From JACOMS01 sp964352785 (GTDB lineage: Bacteria; Pseudomonadota; Alphaproteobacteria; Caulobacterales; Maricaulaceae): 64,000 nucleotides of DNA. The translations under genes and the position numbers were made by a program. Positions 33,497 through 41,396 of this stretch are shown here, piece by piece (positions within the stretch are counted from its first letter, which is position 1; the number at the start of each line of letters is the position of its first letter). A model generated the notes under the pieces. It had not been told where the DNA came from. It made no database searches and was given only the letters and a program-made list of their open reading frames with translations. The stretch spans positions 62,001-126,000 of the forward strand of contig CAYGTI010000007.1 of assembly GCA_964352785.1 (NCBI GenBank), written 5' to 3'.

Positions 33497-33600
33497 CCCG
33501 TCGGCATCGCCCCGGTCAGGCGCATGTCGGGCCGCGCGGTGACAAGACCCAATCTGATGGCAAGGACCGCAATAATCGCAATAGAGATAATAATCGCCAA
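33466..33600 (-). CDS. Possible 44-residue single-pass membrane peptide (weak)
   Basis: TTG-started frame following a GGGCAGGCG sequence, encoding a hydrophobic helix (residues 2-15, IIISIAIIAVLAI) and a short basic tail. It lies between the deacylase gene and the GMC remnant and partly overlaps the remnant in another frame. It may be a small protein or a by-product of the deletion that truncated the oxidoreductase gene. Confidence 0.25.
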   Translation of the reverse strand: MAIIISIAIIAVLAIRLGLVTARPDMRLTGAMPTGARKFSPVLA

Positions 33601-33628
33601 AAGGCTACGCCTGCCCAGACCCTATGCC

Positions 33629-34666
33629 TTAGACGATTTCGATGCCGTCAAACAGAGGGTCCATTTCGGCATTTTGCACACGGTTCTCGATGGCGGTTTC
33701 CGCGTCTTCGAGATCATCAACGCGGGCGACATGAAACAGCGCATCGCCCCGGTTCACAATCGGTAAGTTTGTACGCCCGATGATGACGCCGGAATATTTC
33801 GCCAAAACTTCCGCCTCCATTTCGCCCAAAGGCCCCGCCACGCTGGCGATGACGGCTCCTTTTTTAACGACATCGCCAAGGCCGTGCGCGGCGCGCATCA
33901 AGCCGCTGATCGGCGCGCGCACCCAATGGCTGGAGGCGGGCTGTACCGGGGTGATCTGGCGTTTAGGCGGCTTTAATTTGCGCAGCATGCCAATATTTCG
34001 CATCACGCCCAAAACGCCTTTAACGCCGATACGCACGGCGGTCTCATCAAACCGCAGAGCCTCTCCAGCCTCATAGAGCAGCATATGACAACCCTTTGTT
34101 TGCGCAGCCTCGCGCAATGACCCATCACGTAAATTCGAATTGAGCATAATCGAGGCGCCAAACGCCTTGGCCATATCTTTGACAATGGGATTGTCTAGAT
34201 CGGCTCTGATTTGCGGCAAGTTTTCCCGGTGTATTGCGCCGGAATGCAAATCAACGCCAAAATCGCATTTCGCAACAATCTCGTTCATAAAAGTATAGGC
34301 GAGCTGCGAGGCGGGCGAGCCGTTTTCATGGCCCGGAAACACGCGGTTTAGATCGCGGCGATCCGGCAAATATCGCGACATACCCAAAAACCCGTACCTG
34401 TTGACCACCGGGATCAGGATCAACGTGCCTTTGAGTTTAGAGATTGTCTTCATGCGCGCAATACGGCGGATAATCTCAACCCCGATAATCTCGTCCCCGT
34501 GGATGGCGCCGCTGACAAACATGGTCGGCCCCGGTCTTTTGCCGTGAACAACCAAGACCTTGAGCGTCATTTCCGTATGATCAGCAAGGCGGCTCAGCGG
34601 GATGAGAGCGAGGCCTTGGGTGCCCGGCTTTATGACCGCATTGCCAATTTCAAACGGCTTTCGCAC
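33629..34666 (-). CDS. Succinylglutamate desuccinylase/aspartoacylase family zinc deacylase
   Basis: M14-like zinc hydrolase of 345 residues from the GTG at 34666. Zinc ligands are in FVSGAIHGDEIIGVEI and in GVDLHSGAI; a biotinyl-lipoyl-like C-terminal part (SGLMRAAHGLGDVVKKGAVI) is typical of this subgroup. The open frame extends to 34747, but AAGGGA lies just upstream of the GTG, next to the rimK stop, so the GTG is favoured and the genes are coupled. Pairing with a RimK-type ligase is frequent and suggests the two act on the same gamma-glutamyl or peptide substrate. Confidence 0.85.
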   Translation of the reverse strand: MRKPFEIGNAVIKPGTQGLALIPLSRLADHTEMTLKVLVVHGKRPGPTMFVSGAIHGDEIIGVEIIRRIARMKTISKLKGTLILIPVVNRYGFLGMSRYLPDRRDLNRVFPGHENGSPASQLAYTFMNEIVAKCDFGVDLHSGAIHRENLPQIRADLDNPIVKDMAKAFGASIMLNSNLRDGSLREAAQTKGCHMLLYEAGEALRFDETAVRIGVKGVLGVMRNIGMLRKLKPPKRQITPVQPASSHWVRAPISGLMRAAHGLGDVVKKGAVIASVAGPLGEMEAEVLAKYSGVIIGRTNLPIVNRGDALFHVARVDDLEDAETAIENRVQNAEMDPLFDGIEIV

Positions 34667-34667
34667 A

Positions 34668-35573
34668 CTATCCCTTGCCGCGTGTTTTCGTTTTGCCGGG
34701 TTTGGCATTTTTTTCGATAAATTCGATAATCTTTCCGGCAACGTCAATATTTGTGGCGTTCTCTATCCCTTCGAGGCCCGGGGACGAATTGACCTCCATC
34801 ACAACAGGCCCTCGGCTGGAGCGCAGCAAATCAACACCGCAGACATTCAGCCCCATGGCTTTGGCTGACATCACCGCCGTCTCGCGCTCTTTAGGAGAAA
34901 TTTTGATAGATGTAGCCGAGCCGCCCCGGTGAAGGTTGGAGCGAAACTCGCCCTCGGCCCCCTTGCGCAGCATCGCGGCCACAACCTTGTCGCCGATGAC
35001 AAGGCAGCGCACATCTTCGCCGCCGGCTTCTTTGATGAACTCTTGCACCAAGATATTGCTGCCAACGCCGCCAAAGGCTTCGATCACGCTCTCTGCGGCG
35101 CGGTCGGTTTCGCTGAGCATGACGCCGATCCCTTGCGTGCCTTCGATCAGTTTAATCACAACGGGCGCGCCGCCCAGCCGTTTGATGACATCGCCGGAAT
35201 GGTTTGTTTTATGGGCAAAAATCGTGCGGGGCAGTCCAATGCCTCGCTTGCTGAGCAATTGCAGGCTGCGCAGCTTGTCGCGCGAGCGGGTGATGGCCAC
35301 GGATTCGTTGACCGGATAAGCCCCCATCATCTCGAACTGGCGCAAGACCGCCGTGCCGTAAAAGGTTACAGACGCGCCGATCCGCGGAATCACCGCATCA
35401 TAGTGCGGGACTTCCACGCCTTTATAGACAACTTTCGGCTCGCCGGAGGCGACATCTATCACACAGCGTAAATGATCAATCACGTCCATCGTATGACCGC
35501 GCGCTTTTGCGGCCTCCACAAGACGGGTGTGGGAATAAAGTTTAGCATTACGGCACAGTAGGGCAAGTTTCAT
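34668..35573 (-). CDS. rimK: RimK-family alpha-L-glutamate ligase
   Basis: ATP-grasp ligase of 301 residues. RimK adds glutamate residues to the C-terminus of ribosomal protein S6. Features are VIPRIGASVTFYGTAVLRQFE near residue 85, VIKLIEGTQGIGV near 155, ILVQEFIKEAGGEDVRCLVIGDKVVAAM near 195-222, and VMEVNSSPGLEGIE for the metal-binding end. The short charged C-terminus and length are normal. The stop is followed within two bases by the GTG of the deacylase gene. Confidence 0.93.
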   Translation of the reverse strand: MKLALLCRNAKLYSHTRLVEAAKARGHTMDVIDHLRCVIDVASGEPKVVYKGVEVPHYDAVIPRIGASVTFYGTAVLRQFEMMGAYPVNESVAITRSRDKLRSLQLLSKRGIGLPRTIFAHKTNHSGDVIKRLGGAPVVIKLIEGTQGIGVMLSETDRAAESVIEAFGGVGSNILVQEFIKEAGGEDVRCLVIGDKVVAAMLRKGAEGEFRSNLHRGGSATSIKISPKERETAVMSAKAMGLNVCGVDLLRSSRGPVVMEVNSSPGLEGIENATNIDVAGKIIEFIEKNAKPGKTKTRGKG

Positions 35574-35686
35574 GTGAGTCTCCTTCGGGGCGTGCTTAAC
35601 ATGTCTATTTGCAAGATGCCCCTGATATCTTGATTTAGTGCGGTTTAAAGCCCCAAAAGGCTGCGCCTTCCCACTCCCGTGCGGTT

Positions 35687-37306
35687 ATGATAACGGGGGA
35701 TATGCCTGAGCTTAAAACCCGTGATGAGATTCGAGCGTGGCTGGAGGGCCAACCCCGGGACGTGATCGCTGTCTTTGCGGCGCGGGCGGCCCTGCGAGCC
35801 GTTCCGGCGTTCCACGAACTTTTTCATGACTCGCGCCTTAAACGCTCACCGGACGCCATAATTTTGCCCTCTTTATGGGCTATGGCCACAGCCCTGTCTG
35901 CGGGCATTAATCCAGACAGGGCTGTGGAGTTGTCTGCTGCTGCTGCTACTGCTGCTTATGCTGCTCATGCTGCTGCTGCTCATGCTACTGCTGCTTATGC
36001 TGCTGATGCTGCTGCTGATGCTGCTGCTTATGCTGCTGATGCTGCTGCTGCTCATGCTGCTGCTGATGCTGCTGATGCTGCTTATGCTGCTCATGCTGCT
36101 GCTGCTCATGCTGCTGCTTATGCTGCTCATGCTACTGCTGGTTTTGCTGCTGCTGCTGCAATCACATATGATAGTGACATCATCGCGGCTGGCGGCACGG
36201 CGAACGATCTCGCATGCAGTCCCCTTTGGCCGGGCGGCAAGACGCCCAATAATTTAAGTGACCAATGGGATGAACTCCGCCAAAACCTCTTATCGCTCGA
36301 TCCAAATTGGAGCGTCTGGACGGACTGGTACGAAGCCCGTTTGCGCGGCGCCCCTTTGATTGAGGCGATAGACATCTTTGATCCAGAAAACGGTCTTTAT
36401 GGCCGCGTGACCTTCCCGTCTGAGGTTTACGAAAACCCCACTGAACATCTGGCCAAGCTCAAAGCGGTCATTGATGAGTATTGGGCGGGTCAACTGGAAC
36501 AGGACGCAGCGGCGGAGACGTTTGAGCTGACGCCGGATTATAACATCGTCTCGTCCACGCAAGTGTCGTCCCTCGCCTTAACCGCCACGCCCGAGCAGCG
36601 TGAGTGGTATGAGGAATTAAAAGATGCGGTCAGCGGCGCGCTGACCCAAGGCGAAAACGCCCTTGGCCCCGCGCATGCGCCCTTGCGGGGTCTTGCCGCC
36701 GCCCTCCCCGCCGCGCTCGAGGATGGCCGCGTCCCGCGCGTGTGGCGGCGGGCGAATAATTTGCGGCGGGTATTGGACGCCCATGACCGCATCGCCGGAA
36801 CCGAAGAATTCAGCCAAGCTCGCCTTTCCGCCGAGACCGCAGACGCTGTCCGGGATGTGGTCGAAACCTTTAATAATTTCAGGATCGGCGATGCGGGCCT
36901 CATGGCGGTTGAGCAAAACGCGCCCAGTCCTCAGGAGACGGAGAGCCAACAGGCGGGGCTGGCCGACATCACGCCTCTTATTGAAGACGCCATTGAGCAA
37001 AATATCGTGCAAGGCGAGGCTGTGCTTGAGCTCACAGATATTGTCCACGACCTATCCGAGATTGAGGTTCACAACCGGATCATGGACAGAATGCAAGCGG
37101 AACAAACCCGCCGTACATTTGGCAATTTCATGCGACCCGTTTTATCCGGCATGAGAAAACTGACATCGGCCATTGGTATATCTGCGGCCGCGCGGGCCTT
37201 CCTTGATTGGGTAACGCCTCATGCCGCGACGATTATCAAATGGGTGTCCGAGGCGCTGCCCGCACTTAAGGACTGGATCGCTGGAATTTTGACGAGCCTT
37301 CTTTAG
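35687..37306 (+). CDS. Unknown protein with a 75-residue alanine-rich repeat tract
   Basis: Protein of 539 residues (alternative ATG at 35702, five codons in). Residues 1-83 hold a compact helical region ending in LPSLWAMATALSAGINPDRAVEL. Residues 84-158 are a low-complexity tract: 54 alanines with Tyr, His and Asp spaced three to five apart, encoded almost entirely by GCT and other codons ending in T. Residues 160-330 are acidic and tryptophan-containing; the C-terminus has helical and amphipathic segments ending LKDWIAGILTSLL. No signal peptide. I recognise no catalytic motif. Some proteins with similar alanine-rich tracts have been grouped with putative immunity proteins (Imm5-like), but I cannot confirm that link. 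Confidence 0.85.
   Translation: MITGDMPELKTRDEIRAWLEGQPRDVIAVFAARAALRAVPAFHELFHDSRLKRSPDAIILPSLWAMATALSAGINPDRAVELSAAAATAAYAAHAAAAHATAAYAADAAADAAAYAADAAAAHAAADAADAAYAAHAAAAHAAAYAAHATAGFAAAAAITYDSDIIAAGGTANDLACSPLWPGGKTPNNLSDQWDELRQNLLSLDPNWSVWTDWYEARLRGAPLIEAIDIFDPENGLYGRVTFPSEVYENPTEHLAKLKAVIDEYWAGQLEQDAAAETFELTPDYNIVSSTQVSSLALTATPEQREWYEELKDAVSGALTQGENALGPAHAPLRGLAAALPAALEDGRVPRVWRRANNLRRVLDAHDRIAGTEEFSQARLSAETADAVRDVVETFNNFRIGDAGLMAVEQNAPSPQETESQQAGLADITPLIEDAIEQNIVQGEAVLELTDIVHDLSEIEVHNRIMDRMQAEQTRRTFGNFMRPVLSGMRKLTSAIGISAAARAFLDWVTPHAATIIKWVSEALPALKDWIAGILTSLL
35936..36160 (+). repeat. GCT-based trinucleotide tract within the alanine-rich gene
   Basis: Seventy-five codons. Every codon but the last ends in T: GCT for alanine, with TAT, CAT, GAT, ACT, GGT and TTT interspersed. 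The other strand and frames read as poly-Ser and poly-Leu. The total length is a multiple of three, so replication slippage would change protein length without shifting the frame. Confidence 0.95.
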
Positions 37307-37325
37307 GCAATCGGCAATGCATGTT

Positions 37326-37562
37326 ATCCCGCACGCAGGCAAAGCCGTAGATGCGGGACTTTAAGATGACAGGCTTGATTTAAAAAGCAGCGCTCCAACT
37401 CTCTAGTTCCCGCATAAGCCTGCGGCTTTGCGGGATGACATGAGGGGGAAAAGCTACACCTCTACCCTTGGCTGTCACCCCGGATTTAATCCGGGGCCTC
37501 GAAAGGCTTGCGGGATATCGAAACCATAACTTCGAGATCCCGGATCACGTCCGGGATGACAA
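37326..37562. repeat. Cluster of palindromic intergenic repeats, copy A of a dispersed family
   Basis: The 298-base gap between the alanine-rich gene and ychF is mostly repeats. Two related inverted units (37326-37358 and 37407-37440) share the motif ATCCCGCA-GCAGGC-AAAGCCG. The unit 37473-37562 has two hairpins, CCCCGGATTTAATCCGGGG and TCCCGGATCACGTCCGGGA, flanked by TGTCA and TGACA. The same architecture is found at 49406-49510. Other parts of the gap are ordinary. Confidence 0.8.
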
Positions 37563-37604
37563 GAATGGGTGGCAGACGCGCTTTAGCCGTACGGACGCAC
37601 GCTT

Positions 37605-38702
37605 TTAAACGTTAAATTTAAACAGCATGATATCGCCGTCTTTGACGACATAATCTTTGCCTTCTTGGCGCACTTTTCCGGCTTCTTTGGCGGCTTGCTC
37701 CCCGCCCAGCGACACGTAATCATCATAGGCGGTGGTTTCGGCCTTGATGAAGCCGCGCTCGAAATCTCCGTGGATGACCCCAGCGCATTGCGGCGCGGTC
37801 CAGCCCGCGTGGAACGTCCACGCGCGGGCTTCTTTAGGGCCAACCGTGAAATAGGTTTTCAGGCCGAGCATATCATAGCCCGAACGGATCAGACGGTTCA
37901 GTCCCGGCTCGGACAGGCCAATCGCGCCCAAATATTCTTCGCGCTCCTCGCCGTCCAGCAAAGCCAATTCAGATTCGATCTGCGCGGAGATCACAACGGC
38001 TTCTGCGCCTTCCTGGGCGGCGCGGGCAAAAACGCGTTCGGAATAGGCATTACCATCCGCCGCGCTGTCCTCATCGACATTGGCGACATACAGCACGGGC
38101 TTGGAGGTAAGCAGTTGGAGCATGCCCCAAGCCTTCAGGTCATCCCCGTCAATGTCAGCCATGCGGGCGGGTTTGCCCTCTTCGAGGACCGCAATCGCTT
38201 GCTCAATCAGGCGCATCGTTTGAATGGCCTCTTTGTCATTTTGCTTAATCTTTTTCTCAAGGCCGGACTTGCGCTTCTCAAGGCTTTCAAGGTCAGCCAG
38301 CATCAGTTCCGTCTCAACCGTTTCCATATCAGAGAGCGGATCAATACGACCATCAACATGGGTAATATCGTCATCATCAAAACAGCGCAGCACATAGAGC
38401 ACCGCGTCGGTTTCGCGAATATTGGCGAGGAATTTATTACCCAGCCCCTCGCCTTTGGACGCGCCTTTGACGAGGCCTGCAATATCAACAAAGTTCATAC
38501 GCGCCGGGATTTTCGTTGCAGATTTGCCAATCTCCGCAATGGCGTCGAGGCGCGGCTCCGGCACGGCCACATCGCCGACATTGGGCTCAATGGTGCAAAA
38601 CGGATAGTTCGCCGCTTGCGCGCTCGCCGTTTGCGTCAGCGCGTTAAACAAAGTTGATTTGCCAACATTAGGCAGACCAACAATACCGCATTTAAATCCC
38701 AT
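37605..38702 (-). CDS. ychF: Redox-regulated ATPase YchF (Obg family)
   Basis: P-loop NTPase of 365 residues. The G1 motif is GLPNVGKSTLF at residues 9-19; the switch region FVDIAGLVKGASKGEGLGNKFL near residue 71 and NVDEDSAADGN near 205 follow. The C-terminal TGS domain (YFTVGPKEARAWT ... VHGDFERGFIKAE) binds ribosomes. YchF hydrolyses ATP rather than GTP and has roles in translation and oxidative-stress responses. It heads a minus-strand set with pth and rplY located upstream. Confidence 0.97.
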   Translation of the reverse strand: MGFKCGIVGLPNVGKSTLFNALTQTASAQAANYPFCTIEPNVGDVAVPEPRLDAIAEIGKSATKIPARMNFVDIAGLVKGASKGEGLGNKFLANIRETDAVLYVLRCFDDDDITHVDGRIDPLSDMETVETELMLADLESLEKRKSGLEKKIKQNDKEAIQTMRLIEQAIAVLEEGKPARMADIDGDDLKAWGMLQLLTSKPVLYVANVDEDSAADGNAYSERVFARAAQEGAEAVVISAQIESELALLDGEEREEYLGAIGLSEPGLNRLIRSGYDMLGLKTYFTVGPKEARAWTFHAGWTAPQCAGVIHGDFERGFIKAETTAYDDYVSLGGEQAAKEAGKVRQEGKDYVVKDGDIMLFKFNV

Positions 38703-38724
38703 GATTTACTCCTAACCCCGCCTA

Positions 38725-39303
38725 TTATTTGACGTATTCACTGACCCGCGTTTGAAATAAATCCGGCTGACCGCCCGCCAGTAAGTCCGCATATTTCGCA
38801 AACGCGTTGAGAATATCATCACGCATATTGATTTCGTCTTTGCGAAAGTCCGACAAGACATGGTCGTGGACTTTGTCTTTGTGTCCGGGATGATCGATGC
38901 CAACACGCACGCGTTGATACTCATTCCCGCAATGTTGTTTGATGGACCGCAGACCATTATGTCCGGCAATCCCGCCGCCAACCTTTAAGCGGACTTTTCC
39001 AAAATCAAGATCAAGCTCGTCATGAAAGACAGTGACTTTATCTAAAGGAATTTTGTAAAACTGCATCGCTTGCTGAACAGACTGTCCCGACTCGTTCATG
39101 AACGTCATGGGTTTGAGCAACAAAACTTTGACCGGACGGCCATCCGACATCACGGATCCTTCGCGGATCACGCCTTTGAATTTGGTCTTTGCCACCGTAA
39201 ATCCGTGATCGTCGCCAATGGCGTCAATGGCCATGAAACCGATATTATGACGGTTCCCGGCATATTGCCCGCCGGGATTACCCAAACCTACCCATAATAA
39301 CAT
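38725..39303 (-). CDS. pth: Peptidyl-tRNA hydrolase
   Basis: Enzyme of 192 residues from the ATG at 39303 that frees tRNA from peptidyl-tRNA dropped off the ribosome. The N-terminal LWVGLGNPGGQYAGNRHNIGF contains the catalytic histidine in RHNIGF, and later motifs are KPMTFMNESGQSVQ, VFHDELDLDFGKVRLKVGGGIAGHNGLRS and RVRVGIDHPG. A longer frame up to 39351 lacks homology, so the internal start was chosen. It lies directly downstream of rplY, a conserved pairing. Confidence 0.97.
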   Translation of the reverse strand: MLLWVGLGNPGGQYAGNRHNIGFMAIDAIGDDHGFTVAKTKFKGVIREGSVMSDGRPVKVLLLKPMTFMNESGQSVQQAMQFYKIPLDKVTVFHDELDLDFGKVRLKVGGGIAGHNGLRSIKQHCGNEYQRVRVGIDHPGHKDKVHDHVLSDFRKDEINMRDDILNAFAKYADLLAGGQPDLFQTRVSEYVK

Positions 39304-39356
39304 GTCAGCCTCCTGTGCTCTGCGTTCAGAGCGAGACCGAAACCAAGACAATAAGC

Positions 39357-40007
39357 CTATGATTCGTCGTCAGACGTCTGCGCCGTCGCAGGGACATCAG
39401 CAACATCAACGGCTTCGCCGTCTTCATTATCCGCTTCTGTTGAGGCGCGAGAGGCGACCACTGTCGCGATTGTAAAGTCGCGGTCATCAATAGCCGGTGT
39501 TACATTGTCAGGTAGCGTCACATCGGAAATGTGTAGGCTGTCACCGATGTCCATGGCGGAAATATCAACCGTGATATTATCAGGGATTGATCCCGCCGGG
39601 CATTTCACTTCGATCGAGTAACGCACAACGTTGAGCGTCCCGCCGGCCTTGATGCCTGGAGCTTCGTCGTCACCCGTAAACACAACAGGGACTTCAACTT
39701 CGATGATTGTGCTTTCTTTCACACGGTAGAAATCTACATGCACAGGCATGTCTGTCACTGGGTGGAACTGCACGTCCTTGGTCAGGACTTTTTGCTTTTT
39801 GCCATCGTGGGATATTTCGATCATGTTGGCGAGGAAGTTGCCCGTATTGATGGCCTTTAGAACTTCGTTCTTGCGAACAGCAATCGCAACCGAGTCCTGA
39901 CCGCCGCCGTAAAGCACAGCCGGGATACCGCCGCCGTCGCGAACCGCGCGGGCTTCGCCTGTTCCTGTATTTTCTCTTACAACCACATCAAGACAGATAT
40001 CAGCCAT
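39357..40007 (-). CDS. rplY: Large-subunit ribosomal protein L25 (Ctc type)
   Basis: Protein of 216 residues. The N-terminal L25 domain (VVVRENTGTGEARAVRDGGGIPAVLYGGG) binds 5S rRNA, and the C-terminal TL5/Ctc domain spans about residues 95-185. A long acidic, alanine-rich tail ends the protein, as in other alphaproteobacteria. It is followed by pth. The upstream gap 40008-40187 holds a GC-rich hairpin and should carry the promoter. Confidence 0.95.
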   Translation of the reverse strand: MADICLDVVVRENTGTGEARAVRDGGGIPAVLYGGGQDSVAIAVRKNEVLKAINTGNFLANMIEISHDGKKQKVLTKDVQFHPVTDMPVHVDFYRVKESTIIEVEVPVVFTGDDEAPGIKAGGTLNVVRYSIEVKCPAGSIPDNITVDISAMDIGDSLHISDVTLPDNVTPAIDDRDFTIATVVASRASTEADNEDGEAVDVADVPATAQTSDDES

Positions 40008-40067
40008 GGTTTTCGTCCTTTTTCTATCGGGCCTTATGCCCTGCTCCCGCGCGAATTTTTTACGAAA

Positions 40068-40090
40068 ATCGCCGCCAAAACGGCGGCGAT
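40068..40090. terminator. GC-rich hairpin upstream of rplY
   Basis: ATCGCCGCC and GGCGGCGAT form a perfect nine-base stem. On the minus strand it is followed by TTTTCG and a run containing TTTT, fitting a terminator for the HHH lipoprotein gene that precedes rplY. Confidence 0.5.
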
Positions 40091-40187
40091 GCGGGAATCT
40101 TTAAAATTCAAGCGGCTCTTTAAGCCAGCCGCCCAAAAAACGCAAGAGGGATTTAAAGGTCTTTATCGCACAAAAAGCGGGGCTAAA

Positions 40188-40691
40188 TCACTCCCCGAGC
40201 GTCACGAAACGGCGCAAACGCGCCACTTCGTTGGCATCTACATATTTACCAATCTCGCGCTCAAACTGCGCCCAGTCTGCATAAGGGCGATATTCTTCGA
40301 ATTCATGCGCCATTTTTTTACCAACACCCGGAATAAGCATAAAGTCCGCTTCGGGTGTTGTGTTCAAATCCATCGGCATGAAAATAATGCGGGAGACCGC
40401 ATCAACGCCGTCAGCATCCAAGTTTGCGCTTAAAAAGCCATGAAAAGCAGGCATATCCGCGAACGGGCGGGCCTCTAAAAGAGCCGCCGCAACGTCTGCC
40501 GGTAAGCCGGGAAGAGCCGTAACCTGTTCAGCCGTGGCCGTATTGGGATTAATCAGTTCAGGCCAAGAAATGGCCATAGAGGCCTCGGCGACATCATCGA
40601 CCCGAGTATCAGCCGTGTCAGGAGATGTGTTGCCACATGCGCCCAAAACCATAGTGCCGGAGATGAGTAGCGTTGTGAGTAAATTTTTCAT
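40188..40691 (-). CDS. Helix-hairpin-helix (ComEA-like) lipoprotein
   Basis: Protein of 167 residues with a lipoprotein signal peptide (lipobox LGAC near residues 16-19). Two HhH-type stretches are visible: INPNTATAEQVTALPGLPADVAAALLEARPF around residues 47-77 and LNTTPEADFMLIPGVGKKMAHEFEEYRPY around residues 109-137, each with the GxxLPGxG/PGVGKK pattern. HhH pairs usually bind DNA without sequence specificity, so a lipid-anchored copy suggests a role in DNA uptake or surface DNA binding, like ComEA. No competence genes are adjacent. Confidence 0.82.
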   Translation of the reverse strand: MKNLLTTLLISGTMVLGACGNTSPDTADTRVDDVAEASMAISWPELINPNTATAEQVTALPGLPADVAAALLEARPFADMPAFHGFLSANLDADGVDAVSRIIFMPMDLNTTPEADFMLIPGVGKKMAHEFEEYRPYADWAQFEREIGKYVDANEVARLRRFVTLGE

Positions 40692-40776
40692 GCAATCCTC
40701 TTTTAATTTGCTTTGGAGGCGTTCTTAGGTCAATTATAGGGTCAGGTCAATATTTGAGAATGAGTATTACTAACAT

Positions 40777-41337
40777 ATGAGAAAAATAAGATCACTTTAT
40801 GCCGTATGGATCGCGCTTTGCGTCCCGGCCATTGTGATTCTATATCAATACGCCGTTGATAATATTGGTTACGGCACCGCCTTGTCTCTGAGCGGACACG
40901 TGTCAGTCTGGCTCCTTATCACCGCTTTAGCTGCAACCTCTCTGCGGCGCATTCTGCCGTCTTCGACCCTAACCCGAAATATATTAAAATACAGGCGCGC
41001 ATTGGGCGTCGCCTCCTTTGGCTACGCGGCGCTTCATCTTTTGATCTATCTTGTTAAAAAAGCGGATGCGGGACGGATCATATCCGAAGGTATACACCCT
41101 GAGATTCTAACCGGATGGATCGCCTTTTTTATTCTTGTCGCCCTCGCCGCCACAAGCCGGAATGCCGCCGTGCGGCGTATGGGCGAGAACTGGATCAAGC
41201 TTCACAGGTTTGCTTATTTCGCAGCGGCGTTGGTTGCGGCCCACTGGATGCTGACTGCTTTTGATCCCATCAGCGCTTACGTGCATTCGATCATTATTGC
41301 GGGTCTGATCTTCCTACGGCTTCACCGTAAATTTTAA
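40777..41337 (+). CDS. MsrQ-like heme-binding ferric reductase domain membrane protein
   Basis: Integral membrane protein of 186 residues with about six hydrophobic segments. Candidate heme ligands are H87 in GYAALHLLIYL and the pair H143/H156 in LHRFAYFAAALVAAHWML, matching the MsrQ/ferric reductase-like domain. MsrQ supplies electrons to the periplasmic methionine sulfoxide reductase MsrP. No msrP is adjacent, so this may be an independent paralogue. It lies divergent from the HhH lipoprotein gene. Confidence 0.83.
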   Translation: MRKIRSLYAVWIALCVPAIVILYQYAVDNIGYGTALSLSGHVSVWLLITALAATSLRRILPSSTLTRNILKYRRALGVASFGYAALHLLIYLVKKADAGRIISEGIHPEILTGWIAFFILVALAATSRNAAVRRMGENWIKLHRFAYFAAALVAAHWMLTAFDPISAYVHSIIIAGLIFLRLHRKF

Positions 41338-41396
41338 AAAAAACTGCGTCAGTTTGACAACTGGAACTCCTCTCTTCTTTGTCACATATTTCTGTT

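Noticed and set aside
35936..36160. CRISPR-like repeat array
   Set aside because: Repeat units are codon-sized without spacers, and the array lies inside an open coding frame.
35958..36257. Poly-leucine and poly-serine reading frames across the GCT tract
   Set aside because: They are frame and strand shadows of the alanine tract; the alanine frame continues into ordinary coding sequence on both sides while these do not.
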